Source of the DNA: a virus | IMG/VR virus record: IMGVR_UViG_3300046791_000175 | Span: 1 to 20,754 of that record | DNA length: 20,754 bases | Strand: one strand, 5' to 3' | Part shown: one piece after another, positions 11,242-18,353 of the stretch | Layout: the number at the start of each line of letters is the position of its first letter | Position numbering within the stretch: position 1 is the first letter of the stretch | The notes under the pieces: model-generated | Told to the model about the DNA's origin: nothing | The model's database searches: none | Seen by the model: the letters and a program-made list of their open reading frames with translations, nothing else | Position numbers and translations under genes: made by a program

Positions 11242-11457
11242 ATGCCCTACAATCGCTCCAAGCCTTGGGCGTCCTGCCCCCAGGGTCATGGGTCCGGGGC
11301 CCGTGGGGGAGCCGTGGGGGCAGGCGCAAGGCCCATCAGGCGTGAGGCTGTGAGGGTGTGCCCGAGGCCCATAGGCCGGGACGTGACCACCTCGATCTTT
11401 TCGCGCGAACAGTGCCAGAAAACCCGATCTGCTACGATTGCAGAGGGGGTTTCGTAG
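11242..11457 (+). CDS. Doubtful 71-aa ORF before the small terminase gene
   Basis: An ATG at 11242, two nt after the previous stop, opens a frame ending with TAG at 11455-11457, one base before the next ATG. The tight fit supports a gene. The composition argues against it: a Gly/Ala/Arg-rich stretch (SGARGGAVGAGARPIRREAV) encoded by G-runs, and no recognisable fold. The same stretch could be an untranslated leader. Its G-tract at 11283-11320 meets the canonical four-run quadruplex pattern. No HNH endonuclease motif, common at this position in phages, is present. Confidence 0.3.
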   Translation: MPYNRSKPWASCPQGHGSGARGGAVGAGARPIRREAVRVCPRPIGRDVTTSIFSREQCQKTRSATIAEGVS

Positions 11458-11458
11458 C

Positions 11459-11851
11459 ATGTCGAACAAGGGAGGCCGTCCGCGTCAACAGAAACGCCGG
11501 CCCTCCATCGCCACGGCCGATCTCGACTCGAAGCCGAAGCTCGAGTGGCTCCAGCTCCAGCTACGCGAGACGCGGAAGGCCACGAAGGCCGCCTGGGAAG
11601 ACCGGTCCTGGGTGGCCGTCCAACAGCTCAAGCGTCAAGAGCGGGAGATCTACGACGCCATCGCACTGGCCAAGGCCGCGAAAGAGGTCCGGGATCCCGA
11701 CGAAGGCCTCACGGAAGACCAGGCACTGCACCAGATCATCCTGCCGGCGATCCGATCCTTCGGCCGTCCACTCGTCGAGGAGGTCTACCGGGTCTGTCTC
11801 GAGGCGCTCGGCATGCACGACCAGGACGGTGAAGGCGAGACCGCCAACTGA
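11459..11851 (+). CDS. Probable terminase small subunit, 130 aa
   Basis: The small terminase recognises the packaging site and loads the large subunit. ATG at 11459 is selected because the protein then begins MSNKGGRPRQQKRRPSIATA, the basic N-terminus common to such proteins, and GGGGG lies upstream as a weak SD. Residues about 25-75 are helical (LEWLQLQLRETRKATKAAWE, VQQLKRQEREIYDAIALAKA). The C-terminal part (ALHQIILPAIRSFGRPLVEE, VYRVCLEALGM) is also helical. The function rests mainly on position, three genes before the large terminase, and on size. A direct family match cannot be claimed. Confidence 0.5.
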   Translation: MSNKGGRPRQQKRRPSIATADLDSKPKLEWLQLQLRETRKATKAAWEDRSWVAVQQLKRQEREIYDAIALAKAAKEVRDPDEGLTEDQALHQIILPAIRSFGRPLVEEVYRVCLEALGMHDQDGEGETAN

Positions 11852-12141
11852 TGGACAAACGATACGGCGAGCTATGGTGGAAAGTGAGCGACCAACCGAT
11901 CAAGGCCCCGTGGGCCGACCTGCGCGACCTCGCCACCGTCGCTCGTCCTGACGGCGTGCTCACCAACGTGCCAGGCGCGCGCATCCGGGCCTGGTGGTCG
12001 GACGTTGAGCACATCATGCGAGAACGAGACGCGCTCCGGATCGAGGTGGACCATCTGCGCGCCGAGATGGACGCCCAGCGGGCGAGGGCCAACCGATACC
12101 TTGACGTCGTATACGGCAAGACTCCGAAGGAGACCCCATGA
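11851..12141 (+). CDS. Hypothetical protein, 96 aa
   Basis: ATG at 11851 shares its A with the previous stop. The product MDKRYGELWWKVSDQPIKAP continues WADLRDLATVARPDGVLTNV with a conserved-looking GARIRAWWSDVEHIM and a coiled-coil segment (ERDALRIEVDHLRAEMDAQR). It could be a packaging accessory protein or part of the small terminase complex because of its place, but nothing in the sequence proves this. Confidence 0.65.
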   Translation: MDKRYGELWWKVSDQPIKAPWADLRDLATVARPDGVLTNVPGARIRAWWSDVEHIMRERDALRIEVDHLRAEMDAQRARANRYLDVVYGKTPKETP

Positions 12142-12353
12142 CCGAAACGGAACAGGCATACCTGGCCGCCGCGGTTGGCTTGCATCTACCAGCAGTCGAG
12201 CTCATCGACCAGATCGACCAGTACGGCGAACCATCGCTCAGCACACGGGACGATCTGGAAGAGGCCATCGCCAGGTTCGAGAAGGCTCGCGCCGCTGTGA
12301 TCGATGAAGCCTGGGCACAGGTGCAGACCGAAACGCCTGGGACAAAGGAATGA
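12138..12353 (+). CDS. Small helical hypothetical protein, 71 aa
   Basis: ATG at 12138 overlaps the previous stop as ATGA. The product starts MTETEQAYLAAAVGLHLPAV and continues ELIDQIDQYGEPSLSTRDDL then EEAIARFEKARAAVIDEAWA. It is acidic and almost entirely helical. The large-terminase ATG lies one base after its stop. The function is unknown. Confidence 0.65.
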   Translation: MTETEQAYLAAAVGLHLPAVELIDQIDQYGEPSLSTRDDLEEAIARFEKARAAVIDEAWAQVQTETPGTKE

Positions 12354-12354
12354 C

Positions 12355-13797
12355 ATGGACCCCACCCGCCGGTTCTTCCTTGGCGGACTCGCAACCCTAA
12401 TGGTGACCACCCAGGCTATCCGCGCCTTCCGGACACTCGGCCTTCGGTCTCGAGCCGACCCGCTCAACCACTGGCGACCGACCCCACCTGTCAAAGACTG
12501 GATGCGGGACACGGGCCGCTACAAGGGGCTACGCGGACCCAACCAATCCGGGAAAACTGAGGGAGGAGCGGCAGAACTTCTACATCGTATGCGAGGCACC
12601 CACCCCTTTGCAAGGACCCACGCCCCGCCGATCGATTGCTGGGTGGTCTGCTCGAGCTGGTCCCAGTCGCTCATCATCCAGCGGAAGATCCATGCCCTCA
12701 TCCCGAAGGAGGAGCTCGACCCCACCGTCAAGTTCTCTACCAAGAATGGGTTCAGTGGCCGGTGGTTCGCGCTCCGGAACGGCTCGACCTGTACGATCGT
12801 GACGGCACAACAGGACACGATCGATCTGGCCTCGGCGACCCTCCACTACGTCTGGTGCGACGAGCCCCCGCCGGAAGCCATCTGGTCCGAGCTCGTGGCC
12901 CGTGTCACCGCCATGCGCGGGACGATCGCCATCACCTACACGCCCATCGGGCGGCCGGTCGATTGGCTGAAGGAGAAGTGCGAAGCCGGCGAGATCAGCG
13001 ACCACCACTACACGCTCACGGTCGAGAACTGCACCCCCGTGGGCGGGATGGCCTTCCGCTCGAGGAAGGCGATCGATGAGTTCCGGCAATCGTGTCTGGC
13101 CATCGAGCGGGCCCAACGCTGTGACGCCGCCTGGGAGGGCGTGGCCGGGGAGCGGATCCTCGAGGCCTTCGACGAGCACCTGATCCGGGACGACTGCCCG
13201 CCGGGGCTCACGGTCGAGTTCGCGGTGGGCATCGACCACGGCGCCAAGGCGGGCCGTCAGTCGGCGGTCCTCGCGGCGTGTGCCGTCATCAACGGCAAGC
13301 CCCGGCTCTGGCTCCTCGATGAGGCCTATAGCGACGGCCGGACCGGGACCGAGGAGGACGCCCGGAACATCCTCCACATGCTGAGCCGCAACGGCCTCAC
13401 CCTCCAGAACGTGGACTACTGGCGAGGGGACCGGCCGCACTCGGGCGACTGGCGCGGGAACCAGAAGTCGAACCGCGACATCAAACGTGCTTTCGCCACC
13501 ATCCTCGGCATCTCGGCCGAGCGGCTACCGCAAGCGCTTCAGCGCATCTCGGTCCCGAAGAAGTGGGCGGGGTCCGTGGCCTACGGCTGCCGGCTCCTGA
13601 ACAAACTCATGGCCGAGGATCGGTGTACGGTGAGCCCCAAGGCGGTGGGCGTGATCGAAGCCTTCAAGGGCTGGGAGGGGGCGCTCCAGGATCCGCTCAA
13701 GGACCGGGTGGACGCAGCCCGCTACGCGGCCGAGTGTCTCGTGGACGCGCGGCTCGTGTGGGGATCCGGGCATACTTTCGCCCTGAACGCGGCTTAG
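12355..13797 (+). CDS. terL: Terminase large subunit, 480 aa
   Basis: This is the ATP-driven DNA-packaging motor and nuclease. ATG at 12355 follows an AAGGAA site; an earlier in-frame alternative would overlap the neighbour. The ATPase domain shows Walker A at 61-68 (GPNQSGKT), Walker B at 166-170 (VWCDE, followed by PPPEAIW) and a coupling-motif segment ITYTPIG (193-199). The nuclease domain shows D294 (VGIDHGAKAG), D359 (YWRGDR) and the C-terminal D450/D453 (LKDRVDAARYAAECLV). Length is typical. Oddly, residues 4-20 (TRRFFLGGLATLMVTTQ) match a twin-arginine signal pattern, unexpected for a cytoplasmic motor. Confidence 0.93.
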   Translation: MDPTRRFFLGGLATLMVTTQAIRAFRTLGLRSRADPLNHWRPTPPVKDWMRDTGRYKGLRGPNQSGKTEGGAAELLHRMRGTHPFARTHAPPIDCWVVCSSWSQSLIIQRKIHALIPKEELDPTVKFSTKNGFSGRWFALRNGSTCTIVTAQQDTIDLASATLHYVWCDEPPPEAIWSELVARVTAMRGTIAITYTPIGRPVDWLKEKCEAGEISDHHYTLTVENCTPVGGMAFRSRKAIDEFRQSCLAIERAQRCDAAWEGVAGERILEAFDEHLIRDDCPPGLTVEFAVGIDHGAKAGRQSAVLAACAVINGKPRLWLLDEAYSDGRTGTEEDARNILHMLSRNGLTLQNVDYWRGDRPHSGDWRGNQKSNRDIKRAFATILGISAERLPQALQRISVPKKWAGSVAYGCRLLNKLMAEDRCTVSPKAVGVIEAFKGWEGALQDPLKDRVDAARYAAECLVDARLVWGSGHTFALNAA

Positions 13798-13805
13798 AGG
13801 ATCAC

Positions 13806-14054
13806 ATGCCCAACATCGACGAGATGCTCACACTGAGCGGCACGGGTCTGTCGCTCCGGATGGGCGGCACGCTCCCACCGACCTGGAGCTTGACCCTGGA
13901 CGCCGAGGTCATCGCCGACCTGATGAGAAACGGCGGCAGCCTGGAGTGGAAGAACCAGGACACCGGTCGCGTGGCCCTCCGCATGACGGTGGACCTGGCG
14001 GGAGCAGAAGTCACCTTCTGGTCAGACACCGGAGCCATAAGCGCTGAACCCTGA
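13806..14054 (+). CDS. Small hypothetical protein between terL and portal, 82 aa
   Basis: ATG at 13806 has a clear SD (GAGGATCAC, 13797-13805). The product starts MPNIDEMLTLSGTGLSLRMG and continues TWSLTLDAEVIADLMRNGGS with strand-rich later parts (VALRMTVDLAGAEVTFWSD). It looks like a small beta-rich protein. No function is recognised. About 100 bp without a gene follows; no clear promoter was seen there. Confidence 0.65.
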   Translation: MPNIDEMLTLSGTGLSLRMGGTLPPTWSLTLDAEVIADLMRNGGSLEWKNQDTGRVALRMTVDLAGAEVTFWSDTGAISAEP

Positions 14055-14157
14055 AAGTCCCTGGCTATCGACACGGCAACAGTGATAGGCTGCGCGCACA
14101 CCTGTCGCCGCTGCCCTCGAGCTCGCAACTCGGACCTGCCTCGGTAGGTTGAATCGC

Positions 14158-15618
14158 GTGAAGGGCAAGCCGGAAGTCACCTTGGCTTGGGAGCCCCGTC
14201 TCGACCACGAGCCAACGCCCAAGGACTACGCCGAGCGGATGCGCTGGGAGGAGACGCGGCTGCGGGCCCGCATCCTCGAAGAAACCCACCGCCAAGATCT
14301 GATCGACCGGCAGATCTCCCAGTACGGCGCGCCACGCGCCAAGATCATCGGCGAGCCTGACCGCTCGGTCAACTTCCTCAAGGGCACGTGCCGACAGCTC
14401 TCGGTCCTCTACATCGACCGCGGATCGATGTCCCACCCGGACGGCCCACTCCCCGAGCTCCTGGGCGAAGACGTCCCAGACCCCACGGCAGACGGCCAGA
14501 CGATCCGGCGGCCGGGCTTCATCGAGAAGGCGGGTTTCTGGTCCATCATGTCTCGCGTTCAGCTCTGGACGCTCGGCCTGAATGAGATGCTCCTCCACCC
14601 GTGCGTGGTCGACGCCGACACCACGCCGCGGGTGGTCTACCGCGTGGTCGAGCCATCATGCGTCACGGCCATCGCCGACTACGAGGATCCCACCCGGCCG
14701 GTCGCTCTCCGCTGGCTCACGAAGCGCCGGGATCCTGTGACCGGCAAGATGGGCTGGTGCTGGGACGAGTGGGACATCCAGGACCCAGAGAACCCGAGCT
14801 ACCGGATCGTGGCCGCCGAAGCGACTGGGGACGACGGTGACGACGTGACCGATCGGTTCCTACCGGACGGGACCTCGAGGGCCAACGTCTACGACCAGTG
14901 GCGGAAGGCGGACGGGACCCCGGTGCTCCCGTGGGTCATCTACCACAAGCAATGGCCGGACCGGCTCTGGGACCCGAACGACTCCCACGCCGCGGTCGAG
15001 GGGACGCTCCGGCTCTCGATCGATTGGGCTTACGCCGACCACTGTTTCCACGATGCCGCCCATCCACAGCGCTGGACGATCGGCTGCCGCGTGCTCGCCG
15101 ACACCGTGGCGCCGGCCGTGGGCTCCTCGCCCGCCGTGGGTCACTACATCAGCGACCCCACCCGGATCGTGGAGTTCTCGGTCGACGACAATGCGACCAA
15201 CCCGCAAGTGGGCCAGTTCGATCCGGGCGCCGACGTCAAAGTGCTGGGCGAGTACCTGGCGGCGAGGACCGCACAGCTCGGCCAACAGATGGGCGTCGAT
15301 GCGTCTGACCTCGTGAGGACCAGTGGCGACCCGCGGTCCGGCTACGCGCTGGCCATCAGCCAGGAAGCCAAGCGCCAGGCACAGGTGACCTATAAACCCC
15401 AGTTCGAACGCTCCGACCAGGAGACCATCGCGCTGACGGCGATCCTCCTCAACCGGGCCACGGGCTCGAGCTTCCCGGAAAGCGACTACTCGATCCGCTA
15501 CGCCGACGTCTCCGCTCCTTCGGCCCTGTCCTCAGGCGCCGAGTCCGACCCCACCGCATCGAAGCCCGAGCCCGCCCCCAAGGCTCAACCGATGCAGAGT
15601 CCCGCCCAAGCCAAGTAG
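14158..15618 (+). CDS. Phage portal protein, about 486 aa
   Basis: The portal forms the ring at the capsid vertex through which DNA enters. GTG at 14158 is taken as start; TTG at 14149 is an in-frame alternative and neither has a strong SD. The N-terminal part (DYAERMRWEETRLRARILEE, YGAPRAKIIGEPDRSVNFLK) and the long C-terminal helical region are typical. The segment at about 375-440 (QLGQQMGVDASDLVRTSGDP, RSGYALAISQEAKRQAQVTY, KPQFERSDQETIALTAILLN) matches the portal stem/crown pattern around the conserved RSGYAL. The C-terminus is Pro/Ala-rich. It directly precedes scaffold and capsid. Confidence 0.85.
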   Translation: MKGKPEVTLAWEPRLDHEPTPKDYAERMRWEETRLRARILEETHRQDLIDRQISQYGAPRAKIIGEPDRSVNFLKGTCRQLSVLYIDRGSMSHPDGPLPELLGEDVPDPTADGQTIRRPGFIEKAGFWSIMSRVQLWTLGLNEMLLHPCVVDADTTPRVVYRVVEPSCVTAIADYEDPTRPVALRWLTKRRDPVTGKMGWCWDEWDIQDPENPSYRIVAAEATGDDGDDVTDRFLPDGTSRANVYDQWRKADGTPVLPWVIYHKQWPDRLWDPNDSHAAVEGTLRLSIDWAYADHCFHDAAHPQRWTIGCRVLADTVAPAVGSSPAVGHYISDPTRIVEFSVDDNATNPQVGQFDPGADVKVLGEYLAARTAQLGQQMGVDASDLVRTSGDPRSGYALAISQEAKRQAQVTYKPQFERSDQETIALTAILLNRATGSSFPESDYSIRYADVSAPSALSSGAESDPTASKPEPAPKAQPMQSPAQAK

Positions 15619-15636
15619 CAGGAGGATCACCCACCC

Positions 15637-16257
15637 ATGGCCTACGACTGTCCGCACTGTCAGAAGGCGATCCCCGATGCGATCCCCAAGGAACGTTTCG
15701 ACGAGATCTACAACGAGCGGAAGACGCTGAAGACCCAGCTCGATGAGGTCCAGAAGAACGGCAAGTCGGCGGACGCGTTGGCTCTCGCCCTCCAGGCGCG
15801 GGAGAAAGAGCTCGCCGACACGCGGCTCGGCTACTCGCTCGACCTCACCATGCGGGACGCCAAGATCGAGGACGAGGCCACCCGCACGTCCATCCGTGAC
15901 GTCATGGAGTGGCAATACAGCCGACTGCCGGAAGCCGACCGGCCCCCGCTCCAGGACATCGCCAAGACGTGGCTCACGGAACCCGACAAGGCCCCGCTAC
16001 CCGTCCGGAGCCTCATCCCCAAGGCCGCGGCCCCCGTAGCCACCCAGCAGGCCGCCTCGGCTGCCGACGCAGCCAAACCGAACGGCGCGGCCCCTCTTCG
16101 CCCTGGCTTCGCCCGGCACACGAACGGGCTCGAGGGCTCGGGGACCACGACGGCCTTTCAGCCCGGAAGCCTTCGGGCCAAGCTTGCCGCCGGGACCTTG
16201 ACCCAAGCCGACATCGACGCAGCGGCCAACGCACTCAGCGGGAAGCAAACCGAGTAG
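15637..16257 (+). CDS. Capsid scaffold protein, 206 aa
   Basis: Scaffold proteins guide capsid assembly and leave before maturation. ATG at 15637 follows AGGAGGATCAC. Residues 1-10 carry a CPHC motif (MAYDCPHCQKAI), unusual for a scaffold. Residues 15-60 are a coiled coil (PKERFDEIYNERKTLKTQLD, EVQKNGKSADALALALQARE). Residues 65-120 are helical (RDAKIEDEATRTSIRDVMEW). A disordered Ala/Pro-rich region (130-170) and a C-terminal helix (LRAKLAAGTLTQADIDAAAN) follow, the usual place for contact with the capsid protein. The position between portal and capsid supports the call. Confidence 0.75.
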   Translation: MAYDCPHCQKAIPDAIPKERFDEIYNERKTLKTQLDEVQKNGKSADALALALQAREKELADTRLGYSLDLTMRDAKIEDEATRTSIRDVMEWQYSRLPEADRPPLQDIAKTWLTEPDKAPLPVRSLIPKAAAPVATQQAASAADAAKPNGAAPLRPGFARHTNGLEGSGTTTAFQPGSLRAKLAAGTLTQADIDAAANALSGKQTE

Positions 16258-16259
16258 TC

Positions 16260-16392
16260 TTGACGCGCCGAGGCCGCTCGGTGTACTGATAGGCACAGGC
16301 AATCTGAAAGCCCCCAGGATCGCATCCTGGACTCTCACCGAGTCGAACGCGGAAGGGGTCACGAAACCTTCTTCCCTTCACGGTGAGACAAC
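16260..16392 (+). promoter_or_regulatory. Capsid gene leader with promoter-like boxes and RNA hairpins
   Basis: TTGACG (16260-16265) and TACTGA (16284-16289) are 18 bp apart. Downstream, CCAGGAT (16314-16320) and ATCCTGG (16324-16330) form a perfect 7-bp stem with loop CGC. CTCGGTG (16277-16283) and CACCGAG (16336-16342) can close an outer stem. The 135-bp leader is the longest untranslated stretch within the late genes, consistent with separate control of capsid protein dosage. Confidence 0.45.
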
Positions 16393-17307
16393 GTGGCTCA
16401 GGAAATCCTCTACTCCGGTCTTGGCGATCAGCGCCTCACGGAGATCCTCGACTCCCAGATCCAGCTCATCCTCGCGGACCGCGGATCGTTCTTCAACCAT
16501 CCCGCGATCGTGAACCTGGGCGACAAGTCCGGGCTCGGCTCGACGGCATCGAAGGTGCCACTCGTCGGCCTCGACGGCTACGACGTCATGGGCGCCATCA
16601 ACGAAGGCTCGGCCACGTCGAACACGGCCTTCACGGACGCCTCGGCGGTCTGTACCGTGGCCCGTCAGGCGCTCCAGTACCAGATGAGCGACCTGGCCCG
16701 TGGAACCGACTCGCTCGGGATCACGAACCACCAGCGGTTCGCCCAGAGCCTCGTGGTCTCGGGGGCCATGCGCCTCCAGGACATGCTCGCGAACCTCGTG
16801 GACAACTTCGCCACGGTCGTGGGTACGACCACGGTCGACCTCACGCTCGACGACTACGTCGACGCGACCATCTCGCTCGACCTCCTGAGCGTGCCGGGTC
16901 CCTACCTGGCGATGCTCCATCCCCGCCAGTACGGCGATTTCCGGAACGCGCTCCTCAGCGCGGGTGGTGCGGTCCAGTGGATGGACGCCACGGCCCAGCA
17001 GCTCCAGCTCAACGGCCAGGGCTTCAAGGGTAGCTTCCTCGGCGTCGACATCGTCCAGTCCTCGAAGGTCCCGACCGCCAACGGTGGTGCGGACCGCGCG
17101 GGTGGGATGTTCGGCCGTGGGGCACTCGCCTACGCGACGCTGACGGTGCCGCCGGATCCGTTCGTCCCGGCGATCTACAGCGGGATGTTCATGATCGAGT
17201 TCGAGCGTGACGCAGCCTACGCGCTCTCGAAGATCGTCGGGAACATGTACGCGGGCGCGGTCGAGGTCGAAGATCTCCGCGGCGTGTCGATCATCACCGA
17301 CGCCTGA
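16393..17307 (+). CDS. Major capsid protein, HK97-fold type, 304 aa
   Basis: This should be the main head subunit. GTG at 16393 follows GGTGAG (16382-16387). The sequence opens MAQEILYSGLGDQRLTEILD. The features of the fold are an N-arm, an extended loop (LVGLDGYDVMGAINEGSATS), a spine helix region (RFAQSLVVSGAMRLQDMLAN), a segment with AMLHPRQYGDFRNALLSAGG, and a C-terminal beta part (GSFLGVDIVQSSKVP, FMIEFERDAAYALSKIVGNM). The AMLHPRQYGD motif is typical of capsid proteins of this type. Position after scaffold agrees. The fold call is from pattern only. Confidence 0.85.
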   Translation: MAQEILYSGLGDQRLTEILDSQIQLILADRGSFFNHPAIVNLGDKSGLGSTASKVPLVGLDGYDVMGAINEGSATSNTAFTDASAVCTVARQALQYQMSDLARGTDSLGITNHQRFAQSLVVSGAMRLQDMLANLVDNFATVVGTTTVDLTLDDYVDATISLDLLSVPGPYLAMLHPRQYGDFRNALLSAGGAVQWMDATAQQLQLNGQGFKGSFLGVDIVQSSKVPTANGGADRAGGMFGRGALAYATLTVPPDPFVPAIYSGMFMIEFERDAAYALSKIVGNMYAGAVEVEDLRGVSIITDA

Positions 17308-17308
17308 T

Positions 17309-17384
17309 TCCGGGGCCGGCGTCCCGGAGAGGGTCCGTTCCGTGATCCTTCTTCGGGCCGCCCTCCGGGGCGCTCGCCCTTTCT
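17309..17384 (+). terminator. Weak terminator or attenuator after the capsid gene
   Basis: TCCGGG (17309-17314) and CCCGGA (17323-17328) form a 6-bp stem right after the capsid stop. GGGC-GCTC-GCCC (17368-17379) is followed by TTTCT. Neither has a long T-run, so termination would be partial. A partial stop here would keep capsid mRNA above the downstream genes. Both hairpins were found by eye only. Confidence 0.3.
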
Positions 17385-17404
17385 AACAAGGAGGATCACA
17401 CCCA

Positions 17405-18136
17405 ATGGCCGGAACCATCCAGGCCCCACCCGGTAGCTCCGGTGTTCTCCAGTCCCAGGCGACGCAGGCACCCGAGACGGCGGCCACGCTCCCGAACAAG
17501 CCGCCGGAGCCCGACTTCATCTACTTTGCGAATCCAGCCCGGTGGGATGTGTTCGCCTGGGAGGACGGCACGCAAGAGCTCCTCCCCGTGCTCTCGAAGC
17601 TCAAGCTCGAGGCTGGCGTGGGTGGCGTGACCGAGACCGGGGACTACGCCCTCGCGCGCGCTGCCAGGATGCGGAAGGGCGAGATCGAGATCCCCCGGAA
17701 CTACGGGCCCGACGACTACGTCCAGCGGCTCAAGGTCCGAAACGGCTGGCTCTACCACGAGCGCTGGCGGACCTTCCTCCGGAACGGGTCCCAGGTCATC
17801 GAGCGGACAGACCCGGACGGCTTTCTAGGCTTCCTCCACGAAGTGGCGAAGACGCTCCCGGCCCCCATCCCCGAAGTGCTCGAGGGCCGGGAGGAACTCT
17901 ACCGCGCGAAGCTTCAGCGCCAGGTCGAGGCCGCCGGGTCGAACCCGCTCAAGCTCGGCTCGGTCGAGCAGACACAAGCCAAGATCGAGACGCTGGCCGA
18001 GTTCAAGGAACAGCTCGAGCAGGGCAAGACCACCGTGGCGGCCAAGCCCGGCAAACAGACCCTCGCCCAGAAGATCAAGGCGATGGGCAAGTCGAAGAAG
18101 GCCGACCCGACTGAGGTTCCCGATGCCGAAGGGTGA
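17405..18136 (+). CDS. Hypothetical virion or head-morphogenesis protein, 243 aa
   Basis: ATG at 17405 follows AGGAGGATCACACCCA. Residues 1-35 are low-complexity Ala/Pro/Thr. A globular part follows (PDFIYFANPARWDVFAWEDG, LPVLSKLKLEAGVGG, GEIEIPRNYGPDDYVQRLKV, GWLYHERWRTFLRNG). The C-terminal third is a long charged helix (EELYRAKLQRQVEAAGSNPL, QTQAKIETLAEFKEQLEQGK) and ends basic. No family is recognised. Its location right after the capsid gene fits a minor head or internal virion protein. Confidence 0.72.
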   Translation: MAGTIQAPPGSSGVLQSQATQAPETAATLPNKPPEPDFIYFANPARWDVFAWEDGTQELLPVLSKLKLEAGVGGVTETGDYALARAARMRKGEIEIPRNYGPDDYVQRLKVRNGWLYHERWRTFLRNGSQVIERTDPDGFLGFLHEVAKTLPAPIPEVLEGREELYRAKLQRQVEAAGSNPLKLGSVEQTQAKIETLAEFKEQLEQGKTTVAAKPGKQTLAQKIKAMGKSKKADPTEVPDAEG

Positions 18137-18305
18137 TCAGGGCGACATCAAGCGGGCCGAGGAGCAGACCTACGAGCGCTTCCGGAAGCACGGCGGATCT
18201 GATCCCGACTTCTCGAAGGCTCAGGCCGAACGGGCCCGCGATCGGTTGGAGCGGAAGCTCGACCAGGGGAAGGGCCCAGGCCAGGCGAAAGATTCCAGCA
18301 AGTAA
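18123..18305 (+). CDS. Small charged hypothetical protein, 60 aa
   Basis: ATG at 18123 overlaps the previous gene by 14 nt, with GAGG seven nt upstream. The product MPKGDQGDIKRAEEQTYERF continues RKHGGSDPDFSKAQAERARD with a long charged helix (RLERKLDQGKGPGQ). It is highly hydrophilic and probably partly disordered. It could be a small internal or accessory head protein. No family is recognised. Confidence 0.62.
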   Translation: MPKGDQGDIKRAEEQTYERFRKHGGSDPDFSKAQAERARDRLERKLDQGKGPGQAKDSSK

Positions 18306-18308
18306 GCA

Positions 18309-18349
18309 ACTCCCGCCGGGAGACCGGCGGACTTTCAAAAGTCGGGAGT
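18309..18349 (+). promoter_or_regulatory. Predicted three-way RNA junction that can hide a Shine-Dalgarno site
   Basis: ACTCCCG (18309-18315) pairs perfectly with CGGGAGT (18343-18349), which contains the GGGAG SD of the gene starting at 18354. Between the arms, CCGG-GAGA-CCGG (18316-18327) forms a GNRA-capped hairpin that can extend to 7 bp as CCGCCGG/CCGGCGG (18313-18330). ACTT-TCAA-AAGT (18331-18342) forms a second hairpin. The longer first hairpin competes with the outer stem, so two states are possible. Confidence 0.55.
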
Positions 18350-18353
18350 GTGA

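Noticed and set aside
11240-11460. HNH endonuclease gene expected before the small terminase
   Set aside because: None of the three plus frames has the H-N-H pattern or paired CxxC motifs of the family.
10402-11469. 355-codon minus-strand open frame over the helicase-loader-like gene
   Set aside because: No SD or partner coupling, and the product has shadow composition; the plus-strand genes are coupled and have zinc motifs.
12580-13440. 286-codon minus-strand open frame over the large terminase
   Set aside because: It is antisense to an intact terminase gene and has no recognisable fold.
16271-16350. Possible tRNA in the capsid leader because of a TCGAA-like loop and stems
   Set aside because: The T-arm stem does not pair, no cloverleaf can be drawn and there is no acceptor stem.
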